Source: Candidatus Arcanibacter lacustris (lineage in GTDB: Bacteria > Pseudomonadota > Alphaproteobacteria > Rickettsiales > Arcanibacteraceae). Taken from it: a stretch of 7,802 nucleotides of DNA. Position 1 is the stretch's first letter, and each line of letters opens with the position of its first letter. The stretch covers positions 1-7,802 of the forward strand of contig JYHA01000010.1 in assembly GCA_000970895.1 (NCBI GenBank), given 5' to 3'. The translations under genes were made by a program, and so were the position numbers. The notes below the pieces were generated by a model, which was not told the origin of the DNA, searched no databases, and saw nothing but the letters and a program-made list of their open reading frames with translations. Shown here piece by piece: positions 1-5,560 of the stretch.

Positions 1-427
1 CCAGATAAATACTAAGTAATATAAAATCAGCAGTTTCGATATTACCTTCAGAAACCAAATTAAGGCCAGCTAAAATATCTTTGTTTCTTACCTCTCCTAG
101 ATGGTAGAATTTCTTTCCTAAATTACGAAAAACCTCATCATCCCATGATTTCAAACCTTCGATACATAAATCACCAGATGTATAGATTTTAGCTCTATCC
201 ATATTAATACCAAGCTCTATTAATTTTTCTCTTGTAACATTGCTCGGACGAGGCGCATTAGATAAAAACAATAATGGTTTTTCAGAATTAATAATCTCAT
301 TCAATGAATCAACAACCCCATCATAAGCATTAACTCCATCATAAACCACCCCCCAAATATCTACAATAAATGCATCATATTGATTTTTAATCTCTTTTAG
401 ACTGGTAATTTGTTTTGAATTTTTCAT
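1..427 (-). CDS. HAD-superfamily class IIA hydrolase (TIGR01459-like), 3' part missing
   Basis: The reading frame opens with ATG at 427 and runs off the left edge after 142 codons, so this is the N-terminal half of a protein that is usually about 280-300 residues. Seen: DIWGVVYDG at residues 23-31 matches the nucleophile motif of the alphaproteobacterial HAD-IIA group described as TIGR01459, in which Trp occupies the position two after the nucleophilic Asp (D23). LFLSNAPRPS at 53-62 is HAD motif II, with Ser56 as the phosphate-binding residue. The family is assumed to contain phosphatases of small phosphorylated metabolites; the substrate is unknown. The ATG directly follows the TAA of xseA (TAAATG), and an AGGT six bases before the ATG lies in the last xseA codons, so the two are probably translated from one message. 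The family call is fairly secure; the exact function is not. Confidence 0.85.
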   Translation of the reverse strand, partial: MKNSKQITSLKEIKNQYDAFIVDIWGVVYDGVNAYDGVVDSLNEIINSEKPLLFLSNAPRPSNVTREKLIELGINMDRAKIYTSGDLCIEGLKSWDDEVFRNLGKKFYHLGEVRNKDILAGLNLVSEGNIETADFILLSIYL

Positions 428-1765
428 TTATTTACCTGTGGCGATCATTATTCTCACACCATCTTTTAATTCGAGTTGGTATTGATTATTTTCCTGGATT
501 TGATCAATCGATTTAATCAGCTTATTATCATTTGATCTAAGTACTGAAAAACCTCTCTGTAATGTTTTTTTATAATTATAACTCTCGAGCAATGAACTAA
601 GATAGATCAATTTATCTTGATTATTTTTCAAGGAATTATTAGCAGTTTTTGCTAATATCATAAAGTTATAATTTAATTTATTATAATGATTTTCAATAAG
701 TTGCAAAGGTTTTTTAATCTTCGAAACCATCAATTTTAAATAATTATTTTTATCAAGTAAATATGAAAGCACCGATCTTTCAAATCTCATTGAGAGATGA
801 TCTAGTTTCTGCACAGCACCAATCATCAAATTGTTATTTGCAAAAATAATTCTAGTAATTGAATTAAGATAAGTTTTTTTATTGTTAATAATTTGAGCTA
901 CTAAATGATCTATCCTTCTTTTTTTATCATTTATCATCAACAATAGATCGGCCTTTACAGGAACCGCCATTTCAGCAGCAGCGCTTGGAGTTGGAGCTCT
1001 AAGGTCACTAGCATAATCAATTAAGGTTGTATCAGTTTCATGACCTACCGCTGATATTAATGGAATTTTAGAATTATAGGCAGCTCTCACTACTATTTCT
1101 TCATTAAATGCCCATAGATCCTCAATAGAACCCCCTCCTCTCGCAACAATGATCAAATCAGGTGGGGATGCCATCTGATTAAACCCATCAATTGCGCTAG
1201 CAATTTGACTTGCTGCCTGATCACCTTGCACCAATACTGGCCAAAGCAAAACATGAACTGGCATTCTGTCACTAAGTCTATGGATCATATCTCTGATTAC
1301 TGCACCTGTGGGAGAAGTAACAATACCAATTTTAGAAGGTAAGAATGGTAATTTTTTCTTTTTTGCAAGATCAAACAAACCTTCTTTGGCAAGCTGTTCT
1401 TTGCGCTTTAGTAAAAGCGCCATTAAGGCACCTTCACCTGAAATTTGAAATTGATTGACGATGATTTGATATTTAGATTGCATAGGATAAGTGGTAATTG
1501 ATCCTATACAGATAATTTCCATCCCTTCTTCTAGCTTTATTGATAATTTACTAGCCACACCCCGCCAACAAATAGCAGCCATCACCGCTTCATTATCTTT
1601 AATAGAAAAATAAATATGACCTGAAGGGGCTATCTTTAATCCAGAAATCTCCCCCCTCACCCTTACTTGGCTAAATTCCAATTCTACTTTTCTTTTTAGG
1701 ATATTGGAAATTTCAGTAACAGAATATTCTTGTTTTTCTGGAGTGGTTGCTTCTAAACTAGTCAC
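428..1765 (-). CDS. xseA: Exodeoxyribonuclease VII large subunit XseA
   Basis: Large catalytic subunit of exonuclease VII, which degrades single-stranded DNA from both ends to oligonucleotides and acts in repair; it works in the cytoplasm with several copies of the small subunit XseB, not seen here. At 445 residues it is close to E. coli XseA (456). An N-terminal OB-fold spans about 13-107, followed by the catalytic core (SPTGAVIRDM 151-160, ARGGGSIEDLW 208-218, GHETDTTLID 241-250, DLRAPTPSAAAE 254-265). D159, R209, H242 and D245 sit at a constant offset of four from the E. coli residues D155, R205, H238 and D241, so the active site looks intact. The C-terminal ~170 residues are Lys/Asn-rich and helical, as expected for the XseB-binding arm. 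The start is GTG at 1765, chosen because AAGG lies about six bases upstream and the product aligns with the family N-terminus. The leader is unusual (see upstream ORF). Confidence 0.96.
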   Translation of the reverse strand: MTSLEATTPEKQEYSVTEISNILKRKVELEFSQVRVRGEISGLKIAPSGHIYFSIKDNEAVMAAICWRGVASKLSIKLEEGMEIICIGSITTYPMQSKYQIIVNQFQISGEGALMALLLKRKEQLAKEGLFDLAKKKKLPFLPSKIGIVTSPTGAVIRDMIHRLSDRMPVHVLLWPVLVQGDQAASQIASAIDGFNQMASPPDLIIVARGGGSIEDLWAFNEEIVVRAAYNSKIPLISAVGHETDTTLIDYASDLRAPTPSAAAEMAVPVKADLLLMINDKKRRIDHLVAQIINNKKTYLNSITRIIFANNNLMIGAVQKLDHLSMRFERSVLSYLLDKNNYLKLMVSKIKKPLQLIENHYNKLNYNFMILAKTANNSLKNNQDKLIYLSSLLESYNYKKTLQRGFSVLRSNDNKLIKSIDQIQENNQYQLELKDGVRIMIATGK

Positions 1766-1796
1766 TATTTACCTTGGAGTTATTTAACATAGACAT
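1758..1796 (-). CDS. Possible 12-codon upstream ORF overlapping the xseA start
   Basis: Reading ATG at 1796 on the minus strand gives MSMLNNSKVNSD followed by TAG at 1760-1758. The ATG has its own AAGG five bases upstream, part of a near-exact copy of the xseA ribosome-binding region. Its frame differs from xseA, and its stop lies just inside xseA, so ribosomes ending here could restart at the GTG at 1765. This is a translational-coupling arrangement by inference only. It may equally be a by-product of the 30-bp duplication. No similarity to known leader peptides is recognised. Confidence 0.3.
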   Translation of the reverse strand: MSMLNNSKVNSD

Positions 1797-1814
1797 ACTT
1801 ACCTTGGAGTCATT
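1769..1814. repeat. Tandem duplication of the xseA translation-initiation region
   Basis: TTACCTTGGAGTTATT at 1769-1784 and TTACCTTGGAGTCATT at 1799-1814 match at 15 of 16 positions and are offset by exactly 30 bp. On the minus strand each copy reads ACTCCAAGGTAA and places an AAGG Shine-Dalgarno 5-6 bases before a start codon: ATG at 1796 for the outer copy, GTG at 1765 for the inner copy. The repeat lies immediately upstream of xseA. Confidence 0.75.
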
Positions 1815-1865
1815 GATATTGGATTTACTTAAACATTCATGCTACCCTAGCCATAATAACTTAAA

Positions 1866-2069
1866 GCCCCAAGATAACAACAACCCCACTTGCGTCATCC
1901 TGGAGTAATTTGGTCTTTTTAAAGATCAAATTACGATAGGATCCATCTTTAATCTTTTAAATTAATTGATTATGCTAGTAATTGCTGTGGATCCTATCGC
2001 TTTAATTTTTCCTTTAGAAAAAATTAAAACTCCAGGATGACGCACCATCTCTTATCGTTGCCTTGGGGC
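1866..2069 (-). terminator. Probable mlaD terminator stem, split by palindromic element copy 1
   Basis: Outer arms 2052-2069 and 1866-1883 can pair over 18 positions in minus-strand RNA: an uninterrupted GCCCCAAG/CTTGGGGC core, then ten positions with one C-A mismatch and three G-U wobbles. The wobbles pair only in minus-strand RNA, which points to a role in the transcript from mlaD, whose stop codon lies about 17 bases upstream. The 3' arm is followed by UUUAAGUU, a weak U-run. Element copy 1 (1891-2044) occupies the middle; without it the loop would be about 14 nt. The terminator role is inference; the pairing is seen. Confidence 0.5.
1891..2044. repeat. Palindromic repeat element, copy 1 (four-way-junction fold)
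   Basis: A 154-bp element bounded by perfect 16-bp inverted repeats, TGCGTCATCCTGGAGT (1891-1906) and its complement (2029-2044). Inside are a hairpin at 1907-1932 (12-bp stem, one G-T pair, loop TT), a central arm CGATAGGATCCA (1934-1945) with TGGATCCTATCG (1988-1999) closing a 42-base loop, and a hairpin at 2001-2028 whose loop is CCTTTAG. Only single bases separate the stems, so nearly every base outside the central loop is paired. It has no coding capacity, resembling a non-autonomous MITE or a rickettsial palindromic repeat; I cannot assign it to a named family. No clear target-site duplication flanks it. Confidence 0.9.
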
Positions 2070-2085
2070 GCTGGAGTAAATTATA

Positions 2086-2541
2086 TTACTTGGCAGCGTG
2101 ATCAGGATTACTGAAAATCATCTTACCAATCAATGCTTCTAAATTAACAGAAGATTGAGTATATTGAATCTCTCCACCACTTGCTAATATCTTATCATCA
2201 GAGCCAATGCCAATAGACAAATATTTACCACCTAACAGACCATCGCTTACAATCTGTATGGAAGAATCAGCAGGTAGTTTAATAGCAGGATCTAAGGATA
2301 TTTCCACAACAGCTCTAAAACTACTCATATCAAGATATTCTTTTTCAACATGACCAACCTTAACTCCGCTAATCCTAACATCTGTACCAATTGTTATGCC
2401 ATCTGCCTGAGAAAATTTGGCTATCAAGGGATAATTCTTGCTACTTGATTTAATATTAGCTCCTTCATAGGCAAAAAACACAAATCCAGCTGCAACTAAC
2501 AATACAAACAAACCTGCAATTGCTTCAGTTATTTTTTTCAT
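2086..2541 (-). CDS. mlaD: MlaD-like MCE-domain lipid transport protein
   Basis: Substrate-binding component of the Mla ABC system, which moves phospholipids between the inner and outer membranes. It is anchored in the inner membrane with its domain in the periplasm. Residues about 7-24 form one hydrophobic anchor helix after MKK. A single MCE domain follows at about 38-116, with FSQADGITIGTDVRISGVKV (43-62) and SDGLLGGKYLSIGIG (99-113) as diagnostic stretches. The tail (QYTQSSVNLEALIGKMIF, 126-143) resembles the short helix after the MCE domain in MlaD proteins. At 151 residues it is shorter than E. coli MlaD (183) because its tail is short. The start is ATG at 2541; GGAGAG lies 13 bases upstream, rather far. 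The gene follows the NDUFA12-family gene by 18 bp, so co-transcription is likely. mlaE and mlaF are not in the window. Confidence 0.92.
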   Translation of the reverse strand: MKKITEAIAGLFVLLVAAGFVFFAYEGANIKSSSKNYPLIAKFSQADGITIGTDVRISGVKVGHVEKEYLDMSSFRAVVEISLDPAIKLPADSSIQIVSDGLLGGKYLSIGIGSDDKILASGGEIQYTQSSVNLEALIGKMIFSNPDHAAK

Positions 2542-2560
2542 TTCTTTAACTCTCTCCTAA

Positions 2561-2905
2561 TTATTCCGATGGTTTCCAGGCTTGATAATCCCCACCAACT
2601 TTCTTACCCTGATTATGAGCATCTGGCTTATATGAATATTTTGTTCCAGTGAGATTTGGAGCATGTTGTTTTCCCCAATCATGTCCTGGCTCATTATTTG
2701 GCAATTCATCAATCATATAATGAAGCCAGCCATGCCACATGGAGGGCACCTTACTCGGCTCGCTAAGACCTTTATAAATCACAATTCTTTTATTCTTACC
2801 TTCTGTGTTTTTCTTAGAAGAAATATAATAACAATTGCCAAATTGATCTTGCCCAACTTTTTTACCAAAAAGCCAAGTTGAAATAATCGTTCCTATTTTT
2901 GCCAT
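2561..2905 (-). CDS. NDUFA12-family NADH:ubiquinone oxidoreductase subunit (17.2 kDa subunit homologue)
   Basis: Accessory subunit of respiratory complex I, found in alphaproteobacteria and mitochondria (NDUFA12/B17.2 family), located on the cytoplasmic side of the inner membrane. Seen, numbering from the ATG: GKKVGQDQFGNCYY near residues 15-28, MWHGWLHYMIDELP near 56-69, and the C-terminal GDYQAWKPSE, all hallmarks of the family. I place the start at ATG 2905 (114 residues). A TTG two codons further upstream (2911) is also in frame, but the Shine-Dalgarno AGGTG lies seven bases before the ATG and only one base before the TTG. There is no signal peptide or membrane segment. It is probably first in an operon with mlaD, an arrangement without obvious functional logic. 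Complex I core genes are absent here, which is usual for this accessory gene. Confidence 0.93.
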   Translation of the reverse strand: MAKIGTIISTWLFGKKVGQDQFGNCYYISSKKNTEGKNKRIVIYKGLSEPSKVPSMWHGWLHYMIDELPNNEPGHDWGKQHAPNLTGTKYSYKPDAHNQGKKVGGDYQAWKPSE

Positions 2906-3299
2906 ATTCAAACACCTAACTAATGTAAGTTGAATTACTTGATAACCTAAAGAATCTCATATCCATTAGCTAGAGTCAATAGTTTCTACAATCAAAACTA
3001 ACGAAAAGTCATCGTTATGAAATAATTAATATGTTGCTATTGTAATTAGGCTATATGAGTTGTGATTATTTTTAAAGAGATAAATTAAAGTATATTAAAA
3101 GTCCTATCGCATCACCCCATAAGCACATAAAATTATTTTTCTCATGTACTTCCATAATAGCTACTTATATGTTATATTTTAAATGTAGAGATTAGTAACA
3201 GTTGTTAACTTTATGCACCCCCCACATAAAGATTTTACTTAAAATAGCGCTATAAAACATTCGATTTATCATTATCATGAGTTGTAAAAATATTAAAAC
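2906..3299. other. Divergent intergenic region between the NDUFA12-family gene and rarA
   Basis: This 394-bp spacer must hold promoters for both directions. I see no ORF, tRNA or element copy in it. The only clear structure is a C-rich hairpin at 3209-3231. On the minus strand a TTGACT word at 2975-2980 could be a -35 box for the NDUFA12 gene, but no good -10 follows at 17 bp. Upstream of rarA, TATAAA at 3251-3256 could be a -10, without a convincing -35. Confidence 0.6.
3209..3231. promoter_or_regulatory. C-rich-loop inverted repeat upstream of rarA
   Basis: CTTTATG (3209-3215) and CATAAAG (3225-3231) form a perfect 7-bp inverted repeat around the loop CACCCCCCA, which contains a run of six C in an otherwise A/T-rich spacer. 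It lies about 70-90 bp before the rarA ATG, where an operator or a 5' UTR structure could sit. A related stretch, CACCCCATAAGCACATAAA, occurs near 3113-3131 without the same arms. The function is unknown. Confidence 0.35.
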
Positions 3300-4586
3300 A
3301 TGAAATCATTATTTAAAACTAACAACCAAAAACCACTAGCGGATAAAATCAGACCAACTAATATTGATGAAATATTTGGTCAGGATCATTTATTTGCCCC
3401 TAATTCAGTGATTAGAAAAATGATAGATGCAAAGTTACTGCAAAATATCATTCTTTGGGGACCTGCTGGTAGTGGCAAAACAACTATTGCCAGAATCATA
3501 GCTAGCAACCTTAAATGTCATGTAGAGTTCATATCAGCAGTAACTAGCAATACATCAGATCTGAAACAAACATTTGCTAATGCTAAAAATAGAAAATTAG
3601 AAAATATCAATACGATTTTAATCGTCGATGAAATACATCATTTTAATCGCACTGTTCAGGATATTTTCTTACCATATTTAGAAGATGGTACCGTTACTTT
3701 AATTGGCGCTACCACTGAAAATCCTTCATTTGAGTTAAATGGGGCACTTCTTTCTAGATCTACTATATTGACATTAAAGTGTCTTGAATCTGACGCTCTA
3801 AATAAAATAGTTTTGCGGGCTGAGGAAATTTATCAAAAAAAACTCCCACTTGATGATGCGGATCGCGAAAAATTATACGAGATGGCAGCAGGAGATGGTA
3901 GATATTTACTGGGAATTTGTGAGAGATTATTCGAATTAGATCATAATCAAGATTCTTGCGATATTTTAGCAAGCATTACTGCTCGTGCTGCTATTTATGA
4001 TAAATCTGGAGATGCTCATTATAGCCTGATTAGCGCAGTTCATAAATCAATCAGAGGCTCTGATGTGGATGCTACTCTTTACTGGCTATCTCGAATGATT
4101 GAGTCTGGTGAAAATCCACATTATATAATTAGAAGATTAGTGAGAATTGCCAATGAAGATATAGGATTATCCGATCCTAATGCTTTGGTTCAAGCACTCG
4201 CTGCTAAAGATGCTTATGATTTTTTAGGATCTCCTGAGGGTGATTTATCCATTATGCAGGCAGGAGCCTATCTTGCATCCGCTCCTAAATCCAATGCTAT
4301 TTATTTAGCTGCTAAGTCTGCCAAAGCTGATGCTAAAAGATTTAATAATGAATCACCACCTGCTATCATCTTAAATGCCCCCACTAAATTAATGAAAGAA
4401 CAAGGATATGGTAAGGGATATATTTATGATCATGATACTAAGGAAGCATTTTCAGGTCAGAATTATTTTCCAGAAAAAATGGGCAGAAAACAATATTATC
4501 AACCTCAAGCAAGAGGCTATGAAAAAGAAATTATCAAAAGACTAGATTACTGGAATAAGTTACGAGATCAAAAGAATGACCTCTAA
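3300..4586 (+). CDS. rarA: Replication-associated recombination protein RarA (MgsA), AAA+ ATPase
   Basis: AAA+ ATPase of the clamp-loader clade that acts at stalled replication forks with SSB; relative of eukaryotic WRNIP1 and yeast Mgs1. Domains: AAA+ core about 15-180 with Walker A GPAGSGKTT (54-62), Walker B ILIVDEIHHFN (106-116), sensor 1 GATTENPSF (136-144) and the arginine-finger region ALLSR (149-153); then the helical lid and the C-terminal tetramerisation domain, including SIRGSDVDATLYWLSRMIE near 249-267, and GYGKGYIYDHD near the end. It has 428 residues against 447 in E. coli, so it looks complete. Walker A reads GPAGSGKTT rather than the usual GPPGTGKTT, and Walker B DEIHHF rather than DEIHRF; both remain compatible with ATP hydrolysis. 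The ATG at 3300 fits the family start (PLADKIRP shortly after) but has no clear Shine-Dalgarno. The gene overlaps tag by 11 bp. Confidence 0.96.
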   Translation: MKSLFKTNNQKPLADKIRPTNIDEIFGQDHLFAPNSVIRKMIDAKLLQNIILWGPAGSGKTTIARIIASNLKCHVEFISAVTSNTSDLKQTFANAKNRKLENINTILIVDEIHHFNRTVQDIFLPYLEDGTVTLIGATTENPSFELNGALLSRSTILTLKCLESDALNKIVLRAEEIYQKKLPLDDADREKLYEMAAGDGRYLLGICERLFELDHNQDSCDILASITARAAIYDKSGDAHYSLISAVHKSIRGSDVDATLYWLSRMIESGENPHYIIRRLVRIANEDIGLSDPNALVQALAAKDAYDFLGSPEGDLSIMQAGAYLASAPKSNAIYLAAKSAKADAKRFNNESPPAIILNAPTKLMKEQGYGKGYIYDHDTKEAFSGQNYFPEKMGRKQYYQPQARGYEKEIIKRLDYWNKLRDQKNDL

Positions 4587-5145
4587 GACAAGATGTCCCT
4601 GGTTGAAAATCAGTAACTATGAGTATGTGAAATATCATGATCAAGAATGGGGAGTTGCTGTTCATGATGATATCAAACATTTTGAGATGTTGATCTTAGA
4701 AGGAGCCCAAGCTGGTTTAAGCTGGGAGACTATACTTAAAAAACGAGATACTTACCGAGAAGTATTTCATGGATTTGATCCCGTAAAAGTAGCTAATATG
4801 AGTGATGATGATCTTGAATCCTTGCTACTTAATCCGGGAATAATTCGCAATCGTTTAAAAATATTTTCAAGTAGAAGAAATGCCCATGTTTTTCTTGCTA
4901 TTATAGAGGAGTTTGGCTCATTTGATCAATATGTTTGGAATTTTGTGGATAATAACACTATAATTAACAAACCAAAAACCATGAAGGATATTCCCACAAG
5001 CTCTAAAGAATCAGATGCTTTAGCTAAAGATCTCAAAAAACGAGGAATGAATTTTGTGGGATCAACTATCATTTATGCTTATATGCAAGCAATAGGTATG
5101 GTTGATGATCATATAGAGGGTTGTTTTAAGAGCTATGATAAGTAA
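4576..5145 (+). CDS. tag: DNA-3-methyladenine glycosylase I
   Basis: Cytoplasmic base-excision repair enzyme that removes 3-methyladenine from alkylated DNA (helix-hairpin-helix superfamily). Seen: the zinc ligands C7, H21, H179 and C183 correspond to C4, H17, H175 and C179 of E. coli Tag; E42 and W50 in LEGAQAGLSW (41-50) correspond to its E38 and W46, the 3-methyladenine pocket. The HDQEWG motif (21-26) and DDHIEGC (177-183) are typical. At 189 residues it matches the family (187 in E. coli). The ATG lies inside the last codons of rarA in the -2/+1 register (overlap 4576-4586), so it is probably translated by coupling from a rarA-tag message. No alkylation-response regulator site is visible. 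Confidence 0.96.
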   Translation: MTSKTRCPWLKISNYEYVKYHDQEWGVAVHDDIKHFEMLILEGAQAGLSWETILKKRDTYREVFHGFDPVKVANMSDDDLESLLLNPGIIRNRLKIFSSRRNAHVFLAIIEEFGSFDQYVWNFVDNNTIINKPKTMKDIPTSSKESDALAKDLKKRGMNFVGSTIIYAYMQAIGMVDDHIEGCFKSYDK

Positions 5146-5147
5146 TT

Positions 5148-5243
5148 ATGCGCGCCCTCACTTTACCCTTCAATTTAGGCCAACTTGAGCGACACCCCAC
5201 CATTTATCGCACCTCTTTCTGGTCTATAAAATTTCACCAATAA
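5148..5243 (+). CDS. Possible 31-codon ORF just after tag, uncertain
   Basis: ATG at 5148, two bases after the tag stop, opens a 31-residue frame beginning MRALTLPFNLGQLERHP and ending at TAA 5241-5243. The stretch (about 5150-5222) is visibly richer in G+C than neighbouring spacers. There is no clear Shine-Dalgarno. The opposite strand also holds a 25-codon frame (ATG near 5201) with an AGAGGT seven bases upstream, so strand and reality are both open. It could be a decayed remnant of a gene or repeat rather than a gene. No family is recognised. Confidence 0.15.
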   Translation: MRALTLPFNLGQLERHPTIYRTSFWSIKFHQ

Positions 5244-5252
5244 AGTTTTATA
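5225..5252. repeat. AT-rich inverted repeat downstream of tag
   Basis: TATAAAATTT (5225-5234) pairs with AAAGTTTTATA (5243-5252, one T-G pair) around an 8-base loop. It lies about 80 bp after the tag stop. No T-run follows on either strand, so a terminator role is weakly supported. Confidence 0.3.
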
Positions 5253-5267
5253 CAAAAACGAAAATAC

Positions 5268-5416
5268 GCGTCATCCTGGAGTCTAATTTGTCTTCTTAAG
5301 ACAAATTAGGCGATAGGATCCACATCAACTCTAACAACGAACAGTGCTTTTAGAGATTTAAGCTGGATCCTATCGGTCGATTTTTCCTTTAGAAAAACCT
5401 CCCTCCAGGATGACGC
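5268..5416. repeat. Palindromic repeat element, copy 2 (four-way-junction fold)
   Basis: A 149-bp relative of the element at 1891-2044. The outer arms GCGTCATCCTGGAG (5268-5281) and their complement (5403-5416) are perfect over 14 bp. The first hairpin (5283-5309) has a 12-bp stem with loop CTT and differs in sequence from copy 1 while keeping pairing. The central arm CGATAGGATCCA (5311-5322) with TGGATCCTATCG (5364-5375) is identical to copy 1, but its 41-base loop is unrelated. TTTTTCCTTTAGAAAAA (5381-5397) repeats the second hairpin core exactly. It sits between the convergent genes tag and GT4, where it could incidentally end transcription from both sides. No target-site duplication is clear. 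Confidence 0.9.
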
Positions 5417-5439
5417 CAAATTCACGAAGGATTCACTTA

Positions 5440-5560
5440 AAAAAATCCATATTTAGATGTACAAAAAACCTCATACTTAGCATTTAGAAGCGCAAAAAAC
5501 CTTGTGTTTAAGCTATGTTTTGTTGGTAGAGTTGATATTCAAAACAACAAAAACCTAAGC
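5440..5560. repeat. Degenerate A-rich direct repeats
   Basis: Units beginning AAAAAATCC (5440), CAAAAAACCT (5462), CAAAAAACCT (5493) and a shorter CAAAAACCT (5548) are each followed by a T-rich stretch and TTAG or TAAGC. Two units are 31 bp apart. The copies are degraded. The region also holds the inverted pair TTTTGTTG (5518-5525) and CAACAAAA (5545-5552) next to the glycosyltransferase stop, which could be a weak terminator but lacks a following T-run. Confidence 0.35.

Noticed and set aside
1891..2044. Cloverleaf-like fold as a tRNA or tRNA-like gene
   Set aside because: It is twice the length of a tRNA, the closing stem is 16 bp, and there is no T-loop, D-loop or CCA context. The same fold recurs at 5268-5416 as a repeat.
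2663..2881. 72-codon plus-strand ORF
   Set aside because: It lies wholly antisense within the NDUFA12-family gene, which has clear family motifs. The antisense product has no recognisable domain.
2906..2911. TTG at 2911 as the start of the NDUFA12-family gene
   Set aside because: Its spacing from the AGGTG Shine-Dalgarno is one base; the ATG at 2905 has seven bases and gives the usual family N-terminus.
3763..3972. 69-codon minus-strand ORF inside rarA
   Set aside because: It is an antisense shadow of a well-conserved AAA+ gene, with no domain and no promoter of its own.
5440..5517. A-rich direct repeats as a CRISPR array
   Set aside because: There are only three or four degraded units with unequal spacing (23, 31 and 55 bp), no conserved repeat of CRISPR length, and no cas gene.
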